40,092 nucleotides of DNA from SCN-69-37 sp044507065. GTDB taxonomy: Bacteria > Acidobacteriota > Vicinamibacteria > Vicinamibacterales > SCN-69-37. The notes under the pieces were generated by a model. That model searched no databases, had not been told where the DNA came from, and saw only the letters and a list, made by a program, of their open reading frames with translations. The stretch's first letter is position 1; each line of letters opens with the position of its first letter. Location: positions 1-40,092 of the forward strand of contig JBIQJY010000030.1 in NCBI GenBank assembly GCA_044507065.1. The letters run 5' to 3'. The position numbers and the translations under genes were made by a program. This document shows, piece after piece, positions 32,793-40,092 of the stretch.

Positions 32793-32922
32793 CGGCCGCC
32801 GCGACGCGGCCGCCCTCTGCCGGGCCCGGGATGCCCGGCGCGCATGTGCGGTTCGGTTCGAGCCGCGCGCTGCATGCGCACCAGTCACAGCACTGGCGAC
32901 ACTCCGTTGTGTCATCCGGATG
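32793..32922 (+). promoter_or_regulatory. chain of inverted repeats in the nasA leader
   Basis: The 237-base gap 32745-32981 contains no gene. It holds, in order: CGGCCGC-N6-GCGGCCG (32793-32812); GCCGGGC-N7-GCCCGGC (32819-32839); a compound hairpin 32840-32879 (outer GCGCATG/CATGCGC, inner GCGGTTCG-GTT-CGAGCCGC with one G-T pair); CCAGT-N6-ACTGG (32881-32896); and the perfect palindrome CATCCGGATG (32913-32922). A TATCTT -10-like hexamer (32779-32784) precedes them, so all would lie in the nasA leader. Nitrate genes are often regulated by leader attenuation or molybdenum-cofactor riboswitches; no known class is matched here. Confidence 0.4.
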
Positions 32923-32981
32923 TCCAAGGCTCCTGGTCGAGCCGTGGCACACCAAGGCGGACGCACAACGCGAGGTGGCCC

Positions 32982-34853
32982 ATGACAGTACACGACATCG
33001 GCAGCGGTGCGCGCGTGGAACGCGTCCGCACACACTGCCCGTTCTGCGCGTTCCAGTGCGGGATGACGGTCAGTCGTCCCGAGGGCGCCGGTCGGCCCGA
33101 CGTGTGCGCCGACCCGGCATTCCCCGTCAATCGCGGGCAGATGTGCATCAAGGGGTTTCGATCGGCCGATCTGCTGACCGACACCGGCCGGCTGCGCACG
33201 CCGCGCATCCGCGCCGCGAACGGCCGTCTCGTCAGCGTCGGCTGGGACACGGCGCTCGGCCTGGTGGCCGACAAGATCGTGGCCATTCGCGACAGGTACG
33301 GGGCTGATGCGATTGCGACGTTCGGCAGCGGCGCGCTCACCAACGAGAAGGCATATCTGCTCGGCAAGTTCACGCGTGTGGTCCTGCGGTCGTCGAACAT
33401 CGACTACAACGGCCGGTACTGCATGGCGTCGGCCGCGGCGGGGCAGAACCGGGCGTTCGGCATCGATCGCGGCCTGCCGTTTCCCGTGGCGGACATCGCC
33501 GAAGCCGGCACGCTCATGCTCTGGGGATCGAACTGCGCCGACACGATGCCGCCCATCATGCAGTGGGTGGCCGAGCAGCAGGCGCGCGGCGGTGCGCGCA
33601 TCGTTGTCGATCCGCGCCGCACCGAAACCGCACGCACGGCCACGCTCCACCTGCAACTGACGCCGGGCACGGACCTGGCCCTTGCCAACGGCCTGCTGCA
33701 CCTGGCCATCGAGGAGAAGCTGATCGACCTGGCCTACATCGCGGCGCGCACTGAAGGCTTCGACGACGTGCGCCGCAGCGTGCTGACGAGTCATCCCGAC
33801 CACGTCGAGCGGATCACGGGCGTGCGCGTCGAGGACCAGCGGCGCGCCGTGCGGCTGCTGGCCTCGGCCCGGCGCAGCATGATCCTGTCGGGCCGCGGCG
33901 CCGAGCAGCAGTCGAAGGGCACCGACACGGTGCTCGCCCTCATCAACCTGATGCTCGCGCTCGGCAAGGTGGGCAAGTACGGCAGCGGCTACGGATGCCT
34001 CACCGGTCAGGGCAACGGACAGGGCGGCCGCGAGCACGGACAGAAGGCCGATCAGCTTCCGGGCTATCGACTCATCGAACGTCAGGAGGATCGCGCGCAC
34101 ATGGCGCGCTTCTGGGGTATTGCCGAAGGCGATCTGCCGCACAAGGGGAAGAGCGCGTACGAGTTGCTCGATGCGCTGGGCCCCGAGGGCGGCATCCGCG
34201 CGCTGCTCGTCTTCGGGTCCAACATTGCCGTTGCCTCGCCGCATGCCGCGAACATCGCGCGCCGCCTTCGCGCGCTCGACCTGCTCGTCGTCGTCGATGC
34301 CTTCGAGAACGAGACGTCGCAGGCGGCCCACGTGGTGCTGCCCACGGCGCAGTGGGCCGAGGAGGAAGGCACGATGACGAATCTCGAAGGACGCGTCGTN
34401 NNNNNNNNNNNNNNNNNNNNNNNNNNNNNNNNNNNNNNNNNNNNNNNNNNNNNNNNNNNNNNNNNNNNNNNNNNNNNNNNNNNNNNNNNNNNNNNNNNNG
34501 GGCGGTATCGCGAGCACTACAACTCGGGCGCGCAGACGCGGCGGATTGCCGCGCTGGCCGAGGCGCAGCCCGAGCCGCGGATCCAGATGCATCCGCGGCT
34601 TGCCGACCGGCTCGGTGCCGGCGATGGCGCGACGATCGTGGTCGAGAGCCGGCGCGGCGTCGTCCGGTTCCGCGCGGCCCTCTCGCTCGATATCCGGCCC
34701 GACACGCTGTTTGCCCCGTTTCACTGGGGCGGCCGGCAGGCGGCCAACATTCTCACGCTTCCCGCGCTCGACCCGGTGAGCCGCATGCCCGAGTTCAAGG
34801 TGTGCGCGGTGCGCGCGCGTATCGCAACCGCGGCGGCGGAGGGCAGGAACTGA
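32982..34853 (+). CDS. nasA: assimilatory nitrate reductase catalytic subunit (interrupted by assembly gap)
   Basis: Cytoplasmic molybdopterin enzyme reducing nitrate to nitrite. One [4Fe-4S] cluster is bound by Cys19, Cys22, Cys26 and Cys55 (CPFCAFQC then GQMCIKG). The Mo ligand is Cys147 in NIDYNGRYCMASAAAG, as in NapA/NasA. Further hallmarks are LWGSNCADTMPP, VDPRRTETA, LTGQGNGQGGREHGQKADQLPG (core GQGNGQGGREHG) and, before the gap, EEEGTMTNLEGRV. After the gap REHYNSGAQTRR opens the C-terminal molydop-binding domain. No Tat signal is present, so it is the assimilatory, not periplasmic, type. The 100 N replace a segment that by comparison with complete NasA should be about 110 residues; both flanks are in the same frame. 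Two bases separate it from its electron-transfer partner. Confidence 0.88.
   Translation: MTVHDIGSGARVERVRTHCPFCAFQCGMTVSRPEGAGRPDVCADPAFPVNRGQMCIKGFRSADLLTDTGRLRTPRIRAANGRLVSVGWDTALGLVADKIVAIRDRYGADAIATFGSGALTNEKAYLLGKFTRVVLRSSNIDYNGRYCMASAAAGQNRAFGIDRGLPFPVADIAEAGTLMLWGSNCADTMPPIMQWVAEQQARGGARIVVDPRRTETARTATLHLQLTPGTDLALANGLLHLAIEEKLIDLAYIAARTEGFDDVRRSVLTSHPDHVERITGVRVEDQRRAVRLLASARRSMILSGRGAEQQSKGTDTVLALINLMLALGKVGKYGSGYGCLTGQGNGQGGREHGQKADQLPGYRLIERQEDRAHMARFWGIAEGDLPHKGKSAYELLDALGPEGGIRALLVFGSNIAVASPHAANIARRLRALDLLVVVDAFENETSQAAHVVLPTAQWAEEEGTMTNLEGRVXXXXXXXXXXXXXXXXXXXXXXXXXXXXXXXXXXGRYREHYNSGAQTRRIAALAEAQPEPRIQMHPRLADRLGAGDGATIVVESRRGVVRFRAALSLDIRPDTLFAPFHWGGRQAANILTLPALDPVSRMPEFKVCAVRARIATAAAEGRN
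34400..34499. other. assembly gap of exactly 100 N inside nasA
   Basis: The run of 100 N is the usual placeholder for a gap of unknown size. The NasA halves on either side total about 590 residues, whereas full-length single-cluster NasA proteins are around 700, so the true gap is probably nearer 330 bases than 100. Because the flanks are in frame with 100 N, an intact gene requires the true length to leave remainder 1 when divided by 3. Confidence 0.95.
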
Positions 34854-34855
34854 AC

Positions 34856-36289
34856 ATGGCAACGAGACGACTGGCCATCATTGGCAATGGAATGGGTACC
34901 TGCCGACTGCTCGAGGAACTCGTGGATCGGGCCGCGCACATGTCCTACGACATCACGGTCTACGGCGAGGAGGCCGGCGGCGCCTACAACCGCATCCTGC
35001 TCGGCCGCGTGCTCGGCGGCGAGGCGCCCGAGACCATCGTGACGCGCACGCCGGCCTGGTATGAGCGCCACGGCATCCGCCTCATCGACGGCACGCGCGT
35101 CGCACGACTCGACACGGCACACAGGATGATCGAAACGGTCGACGGCCAGCGGCGCCGCTACGACATTGCCGTCCTGGCCACCGGCAGCGAACCCATCGTG
35201 CCGCCGCTCGAGGGCCTGCACGACGATGCCGGCGCACTGAAGCGCGGGGCATTCGCGTACCGAACCGCCGTTGACTGCCTGCGCATCCGCGCCCATGCGC
35301 GTCCCGGCGAGAACGCCGTGGTCGTGGGTGGCGGCCTGCTCGGGCTGGAGGCGGCGAAGGTGCTGGCCGATCGCGGCCTGCGGGTCACCATCGTCCACCT
35401 GGCGGCCACGTTGATGGAGGCGCAACTCGACGCCGTTGGCGGCACGATGCTGCGCCGACAGATGGAGCGCGCCGGCATCCGGGTGCGTGCGGGCCGATCC
35501 GTGACGGCGGTTCGCGGTGCGACGCGCGTTACGGCCGTCGCCCTCGACGATGGGACAACGGTGCCGGCCGATGTCGTGGTGCTGGCGTGCGGCGTGCGCC
35601 CGCGCGTCGAGGTCGCGCGCGCGTCGGGGCTTTCCGTGGGGCGCGCGATCACGGTGAACGACCAGCTCGCGACCGACGTCCCGGGCGTGTACGCGTTCGG
35701 TGAGTGTGCCGAACACCGCGGACAGACCTACGGCACTGTCGGTCCCGTGTGGGAACAGGCGGCCGTGCTGGCGGGAGTCCTCCGCGGCGTCCACCCGGTG
35801 GCGCGATATCCGGGATCCAAGGTGTACACGCGCCTCAAGGTCGCGGGTGTCGACGTCGCGTCGATGGGACGTCTCGAACCGGAATGCGAATCCGATGACG
35901 TGCTGCAGGTTGTCGAGGAGCGCCGCAGCGCGTACCGCAAGCTCATCGTCCGCGACGGGCAACTCATCGGCGCGATGCTCGTTGGCAATGGGGGTGCGGC
36001 GGCCAGCCTGCTGCAGATGTTCGACGGCGACATCCCCATGCCCGGCGATCCGCTCGAAGCGCTCTGCGCCGTGCGGGAGACGGGAGCGGCAGGCGCCGGC
36101 GTGGTGTGCCATTGCCACAAGGTGTCGAATGATGCCGTGTGCGCGGCCATTGCGGCGGGCGCCGGTTCGGTCGAGGCGATTGGCGCCGTCACGAGAGCCG
36201 GCACCGGGTGTGGTTCGTGCCGGACGGATCTGCAGCGTCTGCTCCAGGCGAGGCCGCAGCCCGCACCCATCCTCGAGGCCGTCAGTTGA
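34856..36289 (+). CDS. FAD/[2Fe-2S] electron-transfer subunit of assimilatory nitrate reductase
   Basis: 477-residue flavoprotein like the N-terminal half of NirB and like the NasB/NasC electron-transfer subunits. It would pass electrons from NAD(P)H to NasA. The FAD motif is LAIIGNGMGTCRLLEEL, the NAD(P)H motif VVVGGGLLGLEAAKVLADRGL (core GGGLLGLEAAK), and the second FAD block GVYAFGECAEH. The C-terminal BFD-like domain has VCHCHKVSNDAV and GTGCGSC, i.e. four Cys (about 418, 420, 452, 455) for one [2Fe-2S] cluster. The siroheme nitrite-reductase domains of NirB are absent, so nitrite reduction must be encoded elsewhere. ATG 34856 lies two bases after the nasA stop. Confidence 0.87.
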   Translation: MATRRLAIIGNGMGTCRLLEELVDRAAHMSYDITVYGEEAGGAYNRILLGRVLGGEAPETIVTRTPAWYERHGIRLIDGTRVARLDTAHRMIETVDGQRRRYDIAVLATGSEPIVPPLEGLHDDAGALKRGAFAYRTAVDCLRIRAHARPGENAVVVGGGLLGLEAAKVLADRGLRVTIVHLAATLMEAQLDAVGGTMLRRQMERAGIRVRAGRSVTAVRGATRVTAVALDDGTTVPADVVVLACGVRPRVEVARASGLSVGRAITVNDQLATDVPGVYAFGECAEHRGQTYGTVGPVWEQAAVLAGVLRGVHPVARYPGSKVYTRLKVAGVDVASMGRLEPECESDDVLQVVEERRSAYRKLIVRDGQLIGAMLVGNGGAAASLLQMFDGDIPMPGDPLEALCAVRETGAAGAGVVCHCHKVSNDAVCAAIAAGAGSVEAIGAVTRAGTGCGSCRTDLQRLLQARPQPAPILEAVS

Positions 36290-36353
36290 GTGGCGCGATG
36301 ACGGTTGCGATCCGGCCAGTGCCGTGACAGGCTCGTGCGAGGAGGGAAAACGC

Positions 36354-36536
36354 GTGGCGCAGAATCCGCAACACCATGCATCTGAGGAACCGGCAACCCC
36401 GGACGTGACCGAGATCCTCGACGAGCAGGAGGTGGACGACACCCTGGACGACACCTTTCCCGCGAGCGATCCTCCGTCGTGGACGCTGGGTGTCGACGAG
36501 GACCGTCGCCCCGACGGCGATTCCGGAAATCAGTGA
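36354..36536 (+). CDS. 60-residue acidic protein with TFPASDPPSW motif
   Basis: Small, strongly acidic, probably unstructured protein. The core is EVDDTLDDTFPASDPPSW, a motif I recognise from many unannotated small proteins of Proteobacteria and Acidobacteriota that carry (D/E)xTFPASDPP near the middle. No function is known. The GTG at 36354 is supported by GGAGGG seven bases upstream; an in-frame GTG at 36324 lacks such a site. Codon use (G/C third positions) matches the real genes around it. It lies 64 bases after the nitrate reductase genes on the same strand and may be on their transcript. Confidence 0.75.
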   Translation: MAQNPQHHASEEPATPDVTEILDEQEVDDTLDDTFPASDPPSWTLGVDEDRRPDGDSGNQ

Positions 36537-36579
36537 CCTCGCCGGCCTCCTCGGGTATCGTTGGGGGCCGAGGTGACTT

Positions 36580-37740
36580 GTGACGTGTGCCCCCCCGGCG
36601 CGGCGTGCCGCGCGCGCGTTGTGTCTCGCCGCCCTGGCGATGGTTGCCGCTCGTCCGGTTTCGGCCGGCCAGGCGTCCGATTCGGCATCCCCCACACTGC
36701 AGGTGGACGTGCAGGTCGTCGATCGCGACGGCCGCCCGATCCCTGCCCTGACCGCTGACAAGTTCGAAGTGGAAGTTGCCGGCCGCCGGCGCCGTGTCGT
36801 GTCGGCCGAGGTTGTCGACGCGCTGGCCGCGCCATCGCCCGATTCGCTCGCCGGCCGACAGGTGTATTTCATCGCCGTCGACACGCTGAGTTTCGCGCCC
36901 GGCGCGTCGAACGCGGCGATTGCGGCCATCCGGACGTTCATCGACACCCTGCCGGACGGCAGCCTGCTCGGACTGGTGACGTTTCCCGCGGGCCCGTCGG
37001 CCGAGCTCACGACCGATCACGCGGCGGTGTCGGCGGCGCTCGACTCGCTGTCCGGACAGCGGCCCGCGCAGAGTGCCGGCCCCTTCGCGATCGGATTGTC
37101 CGACATGCTCGAGTACATGTCGTCGCCGGATCGCACGGCGATCACGCAGACGTTCTGCGGGCAGGAGATGGCCCAGGAGGACGGGTGCCCGCAGCGGCTC
37201 GAGCAGGAAGTGGCCGCCGCCGTCGGAGGGCTCGAGACGCAGGCGCGCGCCAGTCTCGGCATGCTGACCGACTTCTCGAATCGCCTCACGCAGGTGCCCG
37301 CGCGCAAGGTGGTGGTGTTCGTCAGTGCCGGCCTGCCCGTCGCGCAGCGTTCGGGAGGCCGTCCCGACGTGGGCACCATGCCCGTGGTGCTGGCCGAGAC
37401 GGCGACGCGCGCCGACGTCGCGTTCTACACGCTGCTGCTCGATCGACTCCCCGGCAACGACGGGGGCGGCCGCGCCTCGTCGAACGCCTCGCGGGATCGC
37501 GAGGCGCTCGGACGCTGGCTGGACCAGTTCTCGGCCTCGATGGCCGGCGCGCTGGTCCGCGTGCAGTCGGGGCAGACGGCCGAGGCCTTCGAGCGCATCG
37601 CGCGCGAGACGGGGGCGTACTACCGCCTCACCGTCGAGTCGACCGAGGCCGACGCGGCCGAACGCCCGCAGCGCCTGCGGGTACGGGTCGACGCCCGGGG
37701 GGCGACCGTCCGCGCGCGGCAGCTCGTGAAGGGGAGGTAG
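36580..37740 (+). CDS. exported VWA-domain protein (Acidobacterial VWFA-related type)
   Basis: 386-residue exported protein. A signal peptide ends near residue 30 (RPVSAGQ). Residues about 40-75 form the small beta domain that precedes VWA in Acidobacteriota proteins (VDVQVVDRDGRPIPALTADKFEVEV, core GRPIPALTADKFEV). The VWA-like domain spans about 92-330: VYFIAVDTLSF contains the MIDAS position, but Asp101-Thr-Leu-Ser104 departs from DxSxS, and KVVVFVSAGLPV is a later core strand. Metal binding may therefore be lost or altered. A C-terminal beta segment (YYRLTVES to the end) completes the family layout. The ligand is unknown. The GTG at 36580 directly precedes the signal peptide; no clear ribosome site is seen. 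Confidence 0.8.
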   Translation: MTCAPPARRAARALCLAALAMVAARPVSAGQASDSASPTLQVDVQVVDRDGRPIPALTADKFEVEVAGRRRRVVSAEVVDALAAPSPDSLAGRQVYFIAVDTLSFAPGASNAAIAAIRTFIDTLPDGSLLGLVTFPAGPSAELTTDHAAVSAALDSLSGQRPAQSAGPFAIGLSDMLEYMSSPDRTAITQTFCGQEMAQEDGCPQRLEQEVAAAVGGLETQARASLGMLTDFSNRLTQVPARKVVVFVSAGLPVAQRSGGRPDVGTMPVVLAETATRADVAFYTLLLDRLPGNDGGGRASSNASRDREALGRWLDQFSASMAGALVRVQSGQTAEAFERIARETGAYYRLTVESTEADAAERPQRLRVRVDARGATVRARQLVKGR

Positions 37741-37822
37741 CCGCGCACGCGACCCCGACTTGGATTATTCTCACCGCCGCGGGCTTGCGGGTCTCAGTCG
37801 ACTGCGCCCGGATGGAGGCGCG

Positions 37823-38785
37823 ATGAGGAAGGTCGTCAGGATCCTGGTCGGAGTGGTGGTGGTGCTGCTGGCGCTCGTGGCGGGCGCCTATGCCTGGGCA
37901 AGCGTGGCGACGTCCCGCGTCACGTCGCGCGTGTGGGCAACGCACGAAGTCGATTTCCCGGTGCCGTATCCCGTCGAGGACGAGGCGGGCATCGACGTCG
38001 CCGGCGACGCCGACAGGGAGCAGCTGGCACTGGCGCGCGCGCGCGAACGCGGCCGGCACCTCGTACAGTCGCGATACGTCTGCGCCGAGTGCCACGGCGC
38101 CAACTTTGGCGGCGGTGTGATGGTCGACGCATTTCCCATCGGCCGGTTCCTCGCGCCGAACATCACGACGGGCGAAGGCGGGCGCACCATCGGGTTCACG
38201 CCGACCGACTGGGACCGCATCGTGCGCCACGGTATCCGCCGCGACGGCACGCCCGCGGTGATGCCGTCGGAAGATTTCAAGGACATGTCGGACCAGGAAC
38301 TGTCCGACATCATCGCCTACCTGCAGTCGGTCCCGCCGGTCGACAACGTCGTGCCGCGATCCACGTTTGGCCCGCTTGGAAAATTCCTCGTGGCGACTGG
38401 CGAACTGCTCGCGCCCGAATCGATGCTCACCTCGACCGAGCCGCACCTGCGCGTGCCGCCGCCAACCGAAGCCTCGGTCGAGTTCGGCCGCCACATCGCA
38501 ACGGTGTGCACCGGCTGCCACCGTGCTGACTTCACCGGCGGACCGATCCGCGGCGGCGATCCGAGCTGGCCGCCCGCGGCAAACCTGACGCCGAACCCCG
38601 GCGCGTTTGGCGACTGGACCGAGGAGCAGTTCGTTGCCGCGCTGCGCACGTCGGTGCGCGCCGACGGCTCGGCCCTCCAGCCGCCGATGACGCTCGTCGC
38701 GCCCTACGCCCAGCGGATGTCCGACGTCGAGATCGAGGCGCTGTGGCTGTTCCTGCGATCGCTGCCGGCCTCGCCGACCCAGTGA
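37823..38785 (+). CDS. membrane-anchored diheme cytochrome c
   Basis: 320-residue periplasmic electron carrier held by an N-terminal helix (residues 5-27). Two CxxCH motifs are seen: CAECH (87-91) and CTGCH (229-233), each within a cytochrome-c domain with a downstream Met-containing loop (AVMPSEDFKDMSDQEL for the first, LQPPMTLVAPYAQRMSDVEI for the second, cores only). The NITTGEGGRTIGFTPTDW segment resembles cytochrome c domains of alcohol or sugar dehydrogenases and gluconate-dehydrogenase-like subunits. No dehydrogenase partner is adjacent. The ATG at 37823 has GGAGG five bases upstream. A TATTCT hexamer at 37766-37771 in the 82-base gap could be its promoter. Confidence 0.88.
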   Translation: MRKVVRILVGVVVVLLALVAGAYAWASVATSRVTSRVWATHEVDFPVPYPVEDEAGIDVAGDADREQLALARARERGRHLVQSRYVCAECHGANFGGGVMVDAFPIGRFLAPNITTGEGGRTIGFTPTDWDRIVRHGIRRDGTPAVMPSEDFKDMSDQELSDIIAYLQSVPPVDNVVPRSTFGPLGKFLVATGELLAPESMLTSTEPHLRVPPPTEASVEFGRHIATVCTGCHRADFTGGPIRGGDPSWPPAANLTPNPGAFGDWTEEQFVAALRTSVRADGSALQPPMTLVAPYAQRMSDVEIEALWLFLRSLPASPTQ

Positions 38786-38800
38786 CGCGCACGGCCGTCG

Positions 38801-39979
38801 TCACTTCACCACGACGCGCGCGCTGAGCGGCACGACGAGCATGAGTGCCGCCAGCAGGACGAAGGCGGCCGGCAGGCTCGTGGCGTCGGCGATGAATCCG
38901 ATGGCGGCCGGACCGACGAGAATGCCGGCGTAGCCGATGGCGGTCATCGCGGCGATGGCCAGGCCCGCCGGCATGACAGTCTGACGTCCCGCGGCACTGA
39001 ACAGCACCGGCACGATGTTCGACGCGCCGAGGCCGATGAGCACGAACCCGGCGAGCGCCACGGCCGAGGACATGGCGGGCAGGACGCTGAGCAGCCCGAT
39101 GGCTGTCAGCAGCCCGCCGGCAATCAGCACGCGTCGCCCTCCGAGTCGAGCCACGACGCGATCGCCGGTGAGCCGTCCGGTGGTCATCGCCACAGAGAAC
39201 AGCGCATACGCCACGCCGCCGTACGAGGCATCGAACGCATGGTGGCGCGTGAGCAGCAGCGCGCTCCAGTCGAGGATGGCGCCCTCCACGAGAAACGCCA
39301 CGAACGCCAGGGCGCCAATCACGAGCACCAACCCGCGCGGCCGGACGATGAACGGCGTGGTGCCGGCGTCGCGCGCGTCGAGGAAGCGCGTACGGGCGAC
39401 GGCCAGCGCGCCGATGATGACCCCAACGGCCGCGGCGGCCGCGGCGCCAAGCGGCACACCCAGAGCGAGCAGCACCGTCAGCGTGCCCGATCCCGCAAAG
39501 CCGCCGATGCTGAAGAGCGCGTGGAACCCGGACATGAGTGGGGCGGTCGACTCTCGTTCCACCTCGACGGCGTGGATGTTCATGGCCACGTCCATCGCGC
39601 CCAGTGCCGCGCCGAACAGCAGCAGCGAAACGGCCATCAGCGGCACGCTGGCGCCGAGTGCCATGAACGGCATCGCGAGCGCCAGCCCGAGGCCGGCGCC
39701 GACGATGACGGTGCGGCTGCCCATGCGCGCGGTCAACCCGCCGGTGAGCGGCATGACCACGAGCGAGCCGATCCCGATGCAGAGCAGCAGGACGCCCAGT
39801 TGCCTGTCGTCCACCTGCAGGCGCGCCTTCGCATACGGCACGAGCGGCGCCCAGCACGAGGCGCCGAAGCCGGCCACGAAGAAGGCGAGTCGCGTGGCCA
39901 GGCGCGATCCGGGTGTGTTGCGTGCCGCATCATGCGTCGTTGGTGTCACCGCCGCGCTCTTTCGTGTCGATCCATCCAC
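38801..39979 (-). CDS. MFS transporter, YbjJ-like
   Basis: 392-residue major facilitator with about twelve transmembrane helices in two halves. The motif-A-like loop LTGGLTARMGSRTVIV follows helix 2, and GRLTGDRVVARLGGRRVLIAGG repeats it after helix 8 (core GDRVVARLGGRR). Helix 4-5 contains GAMDVAMNIHAVEVERE and MSGFHALFSIGGFAG, characteristic of the YbjJ group, whose substrate is not established. The N-terminal 25 residues are cytoplasmic. The GTG at 39979 is downstream of a TATACT promoter box. It converges on the cytochrome gene with 15 bases between stops and no terminator. Confidence 0.85.
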   Translation of the reverse strand: MDGSTRKSAAVTPTTHDAARNTPGSRLATRLAFFVAGFGASCWAPLVPYAKARLQVDDRQLGVLLLCIGIGSLVVMPLTGGLTARMGSRTVIVGAGLGLALAMPFMALGASVPLMAVSLLLFGAALGAMDVAMNIHAVEVERESTAPLMSGFHALFSIGGFAGSGTLTVLLALGVPLGAAAAAAVGVIIGALAVARTRFLDARDAGTTPFIVRPRGLVLVIGALAFVAFLVEGAILDWSALLLTRHHAFDASYGGVAYALFSVAMTTGRLTGDRVVARLGGRRVLIAGGLLTAIGLLSVLPAMSSAVALAGFVLIGLGASNIVPVLFSAAGRQTVMPAGLAIAAMTAIGYAGILVGPAAIGFIADATSLPAAFVLLAALMLVVPLSARVVVK

Positions 39980-39997
39980 GTGCGCATGTCAGCGCGA

Positions 39998-40025
39998 AGT
40001 ATACGGCCGCCGCTGGTGCGGCCGT
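39998..40025 (-). promoter_or_regulatory. MFS promoter with perfect 8-base dyad
   Basis: On the minus strand TATACT (40003-39998) is a strong -10 placed 18 bases before the GTG at 39979. Directly upstream lies ACGGCCGC-CGCTGGT-GCGGCCGT (40003-40025), a perfect 8-base inverted repeat with a 7-base centre, in the promoter spacer where a repressor would act. The core arms CGGCCGC/GCGGCCG also occur at 32793-32812 before nasA. Confidence 0.5.
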
Positions 40026-40072
40026 CGTGATCGGTCGTGTCGTGCCGGTGGATTCGGCGGATCGAGATGAGG

Positions 40073-40092
40073 TAGAGTCCGCCGCAACATGC
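40073..40092 (+). promoter_or_regulatory. promoter-like box and possible start of a gene cut by the window edge
   Basis: TAGAGT (40073-40078) is followed by ten bases and an ATG at 40089, the last full codon in the window. The geometry is similar to the short-leader promoters elsewhere here, and a divergent partner for the MFS gene would be natural. Only four bases of any gene are visible, so nothing can be said about its product. Confidence 0.3.

Noticed and set aside
32793..32896. ANTAR-type antiterminator RNA (paired hexaloop hairpins) before nasA
   Set aside because: Two hairpins do have six-base loops (32800-32805 and 32886-32891), but loop positions 1 and 4 are C/G and C/A rather than the A and G of the ANTAR consensus, and the pair is not adjacent.
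31968..34862. The frame of AMP nucleosidase stays open for about 700 further codons upstream, across nasA and the N run
   Set aside because: The conserved enzyme begins at 32744; upstream residues are the antisense of nasA and the N placeholder, with no homology.

Overview
The window is ordinary, gene-dense chromosome from a high-GC Gram-negative bacterium, most likely an Acidobacteriota member of the Vicinamibacteria type. The evidence is a strongly G/C-biased third codon position, many GTG starts, lipoproteins and TolC/BamA-type outer-membrane proteins, and a VWA protein (36580-37740) of the kind expanded in Acidobacteriota. One run of exactly 100 N (34400-34499) shows that this is a scaffolded draft or metagenome assembly. 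I see no phage, IS element, CRISPR array, tRNA or rRNA.

Layout. 75-1421 is a methyltransferase with a surface-polysaccharide-style C-terminal beta domain. 1481-8657 is a seven-gene efflux operon (TetR, lipoprotein HlyD adaptor, ABC ATPase, TolC-like channel, second ABC ATPase, two ABC-2 permeases), resembling the E. coli ybhGFSR system but with the ATPase split in two around the channel gene. A DUF72 gene follows. 14468-9368 (minus) is a tightly overlapping six-gene operon: nucleotidyltransferase-like protein, TPM protein, LemA, DinB-like protein, polytopic membrane protein, YheT-type hydrolase. Divergent from it is yvcK. Next come a stand-alone LigD-type 3'-phosphoesterase and YggX (minus), a 1014-residue metalloprotease/beta-propeller/beta-barrel outer-membrane protein (plus), and a molybdopterin oxidoreductase (minus).

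22011-24907 (plus) holds a Yip1-like protein, NDH-2 and a DUF3810 metalloprotease-like protein. 27862-24897 (minus) holds a TatT-like TPR protein, a STAS protein, a DUF3014 protein and a fatty-acid desaturase. 27934-30882 (plus) holds P5C dehydrogenase and a diphosphate-dependent phosphofructokinase, closed by a strong bidirectional hairpin. 32744-30931 (minus) is AMP nucleosidase overlapping a cysteine-cluster protein. 32982-36289 (plus) is an assimilatory nitrate reductase pair (catalytic NasA, interrupted by the assembly gap, and a FAD/[2Fe-2S] electron-transfer subunit). Then come a 60-residue acidic small protein, the VWA protein, a diheme cytochrome c and, on minus, an MFS transporter.

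The most useful signals beyond gene calling are in the short intergenic gaps. A TANNNT box lies exactly 6 bases before the start codon at four separate genes, which suggests leaderless transcription. Perfect inverted repeats overlap the promoters of the TetR operon, the desaturase and the MFS gene. A run of consecutive hairpins fills the leader of nasA. No gene-free stretch exceeds 300 bases; the largest, 32745-32981, is described as a feature.
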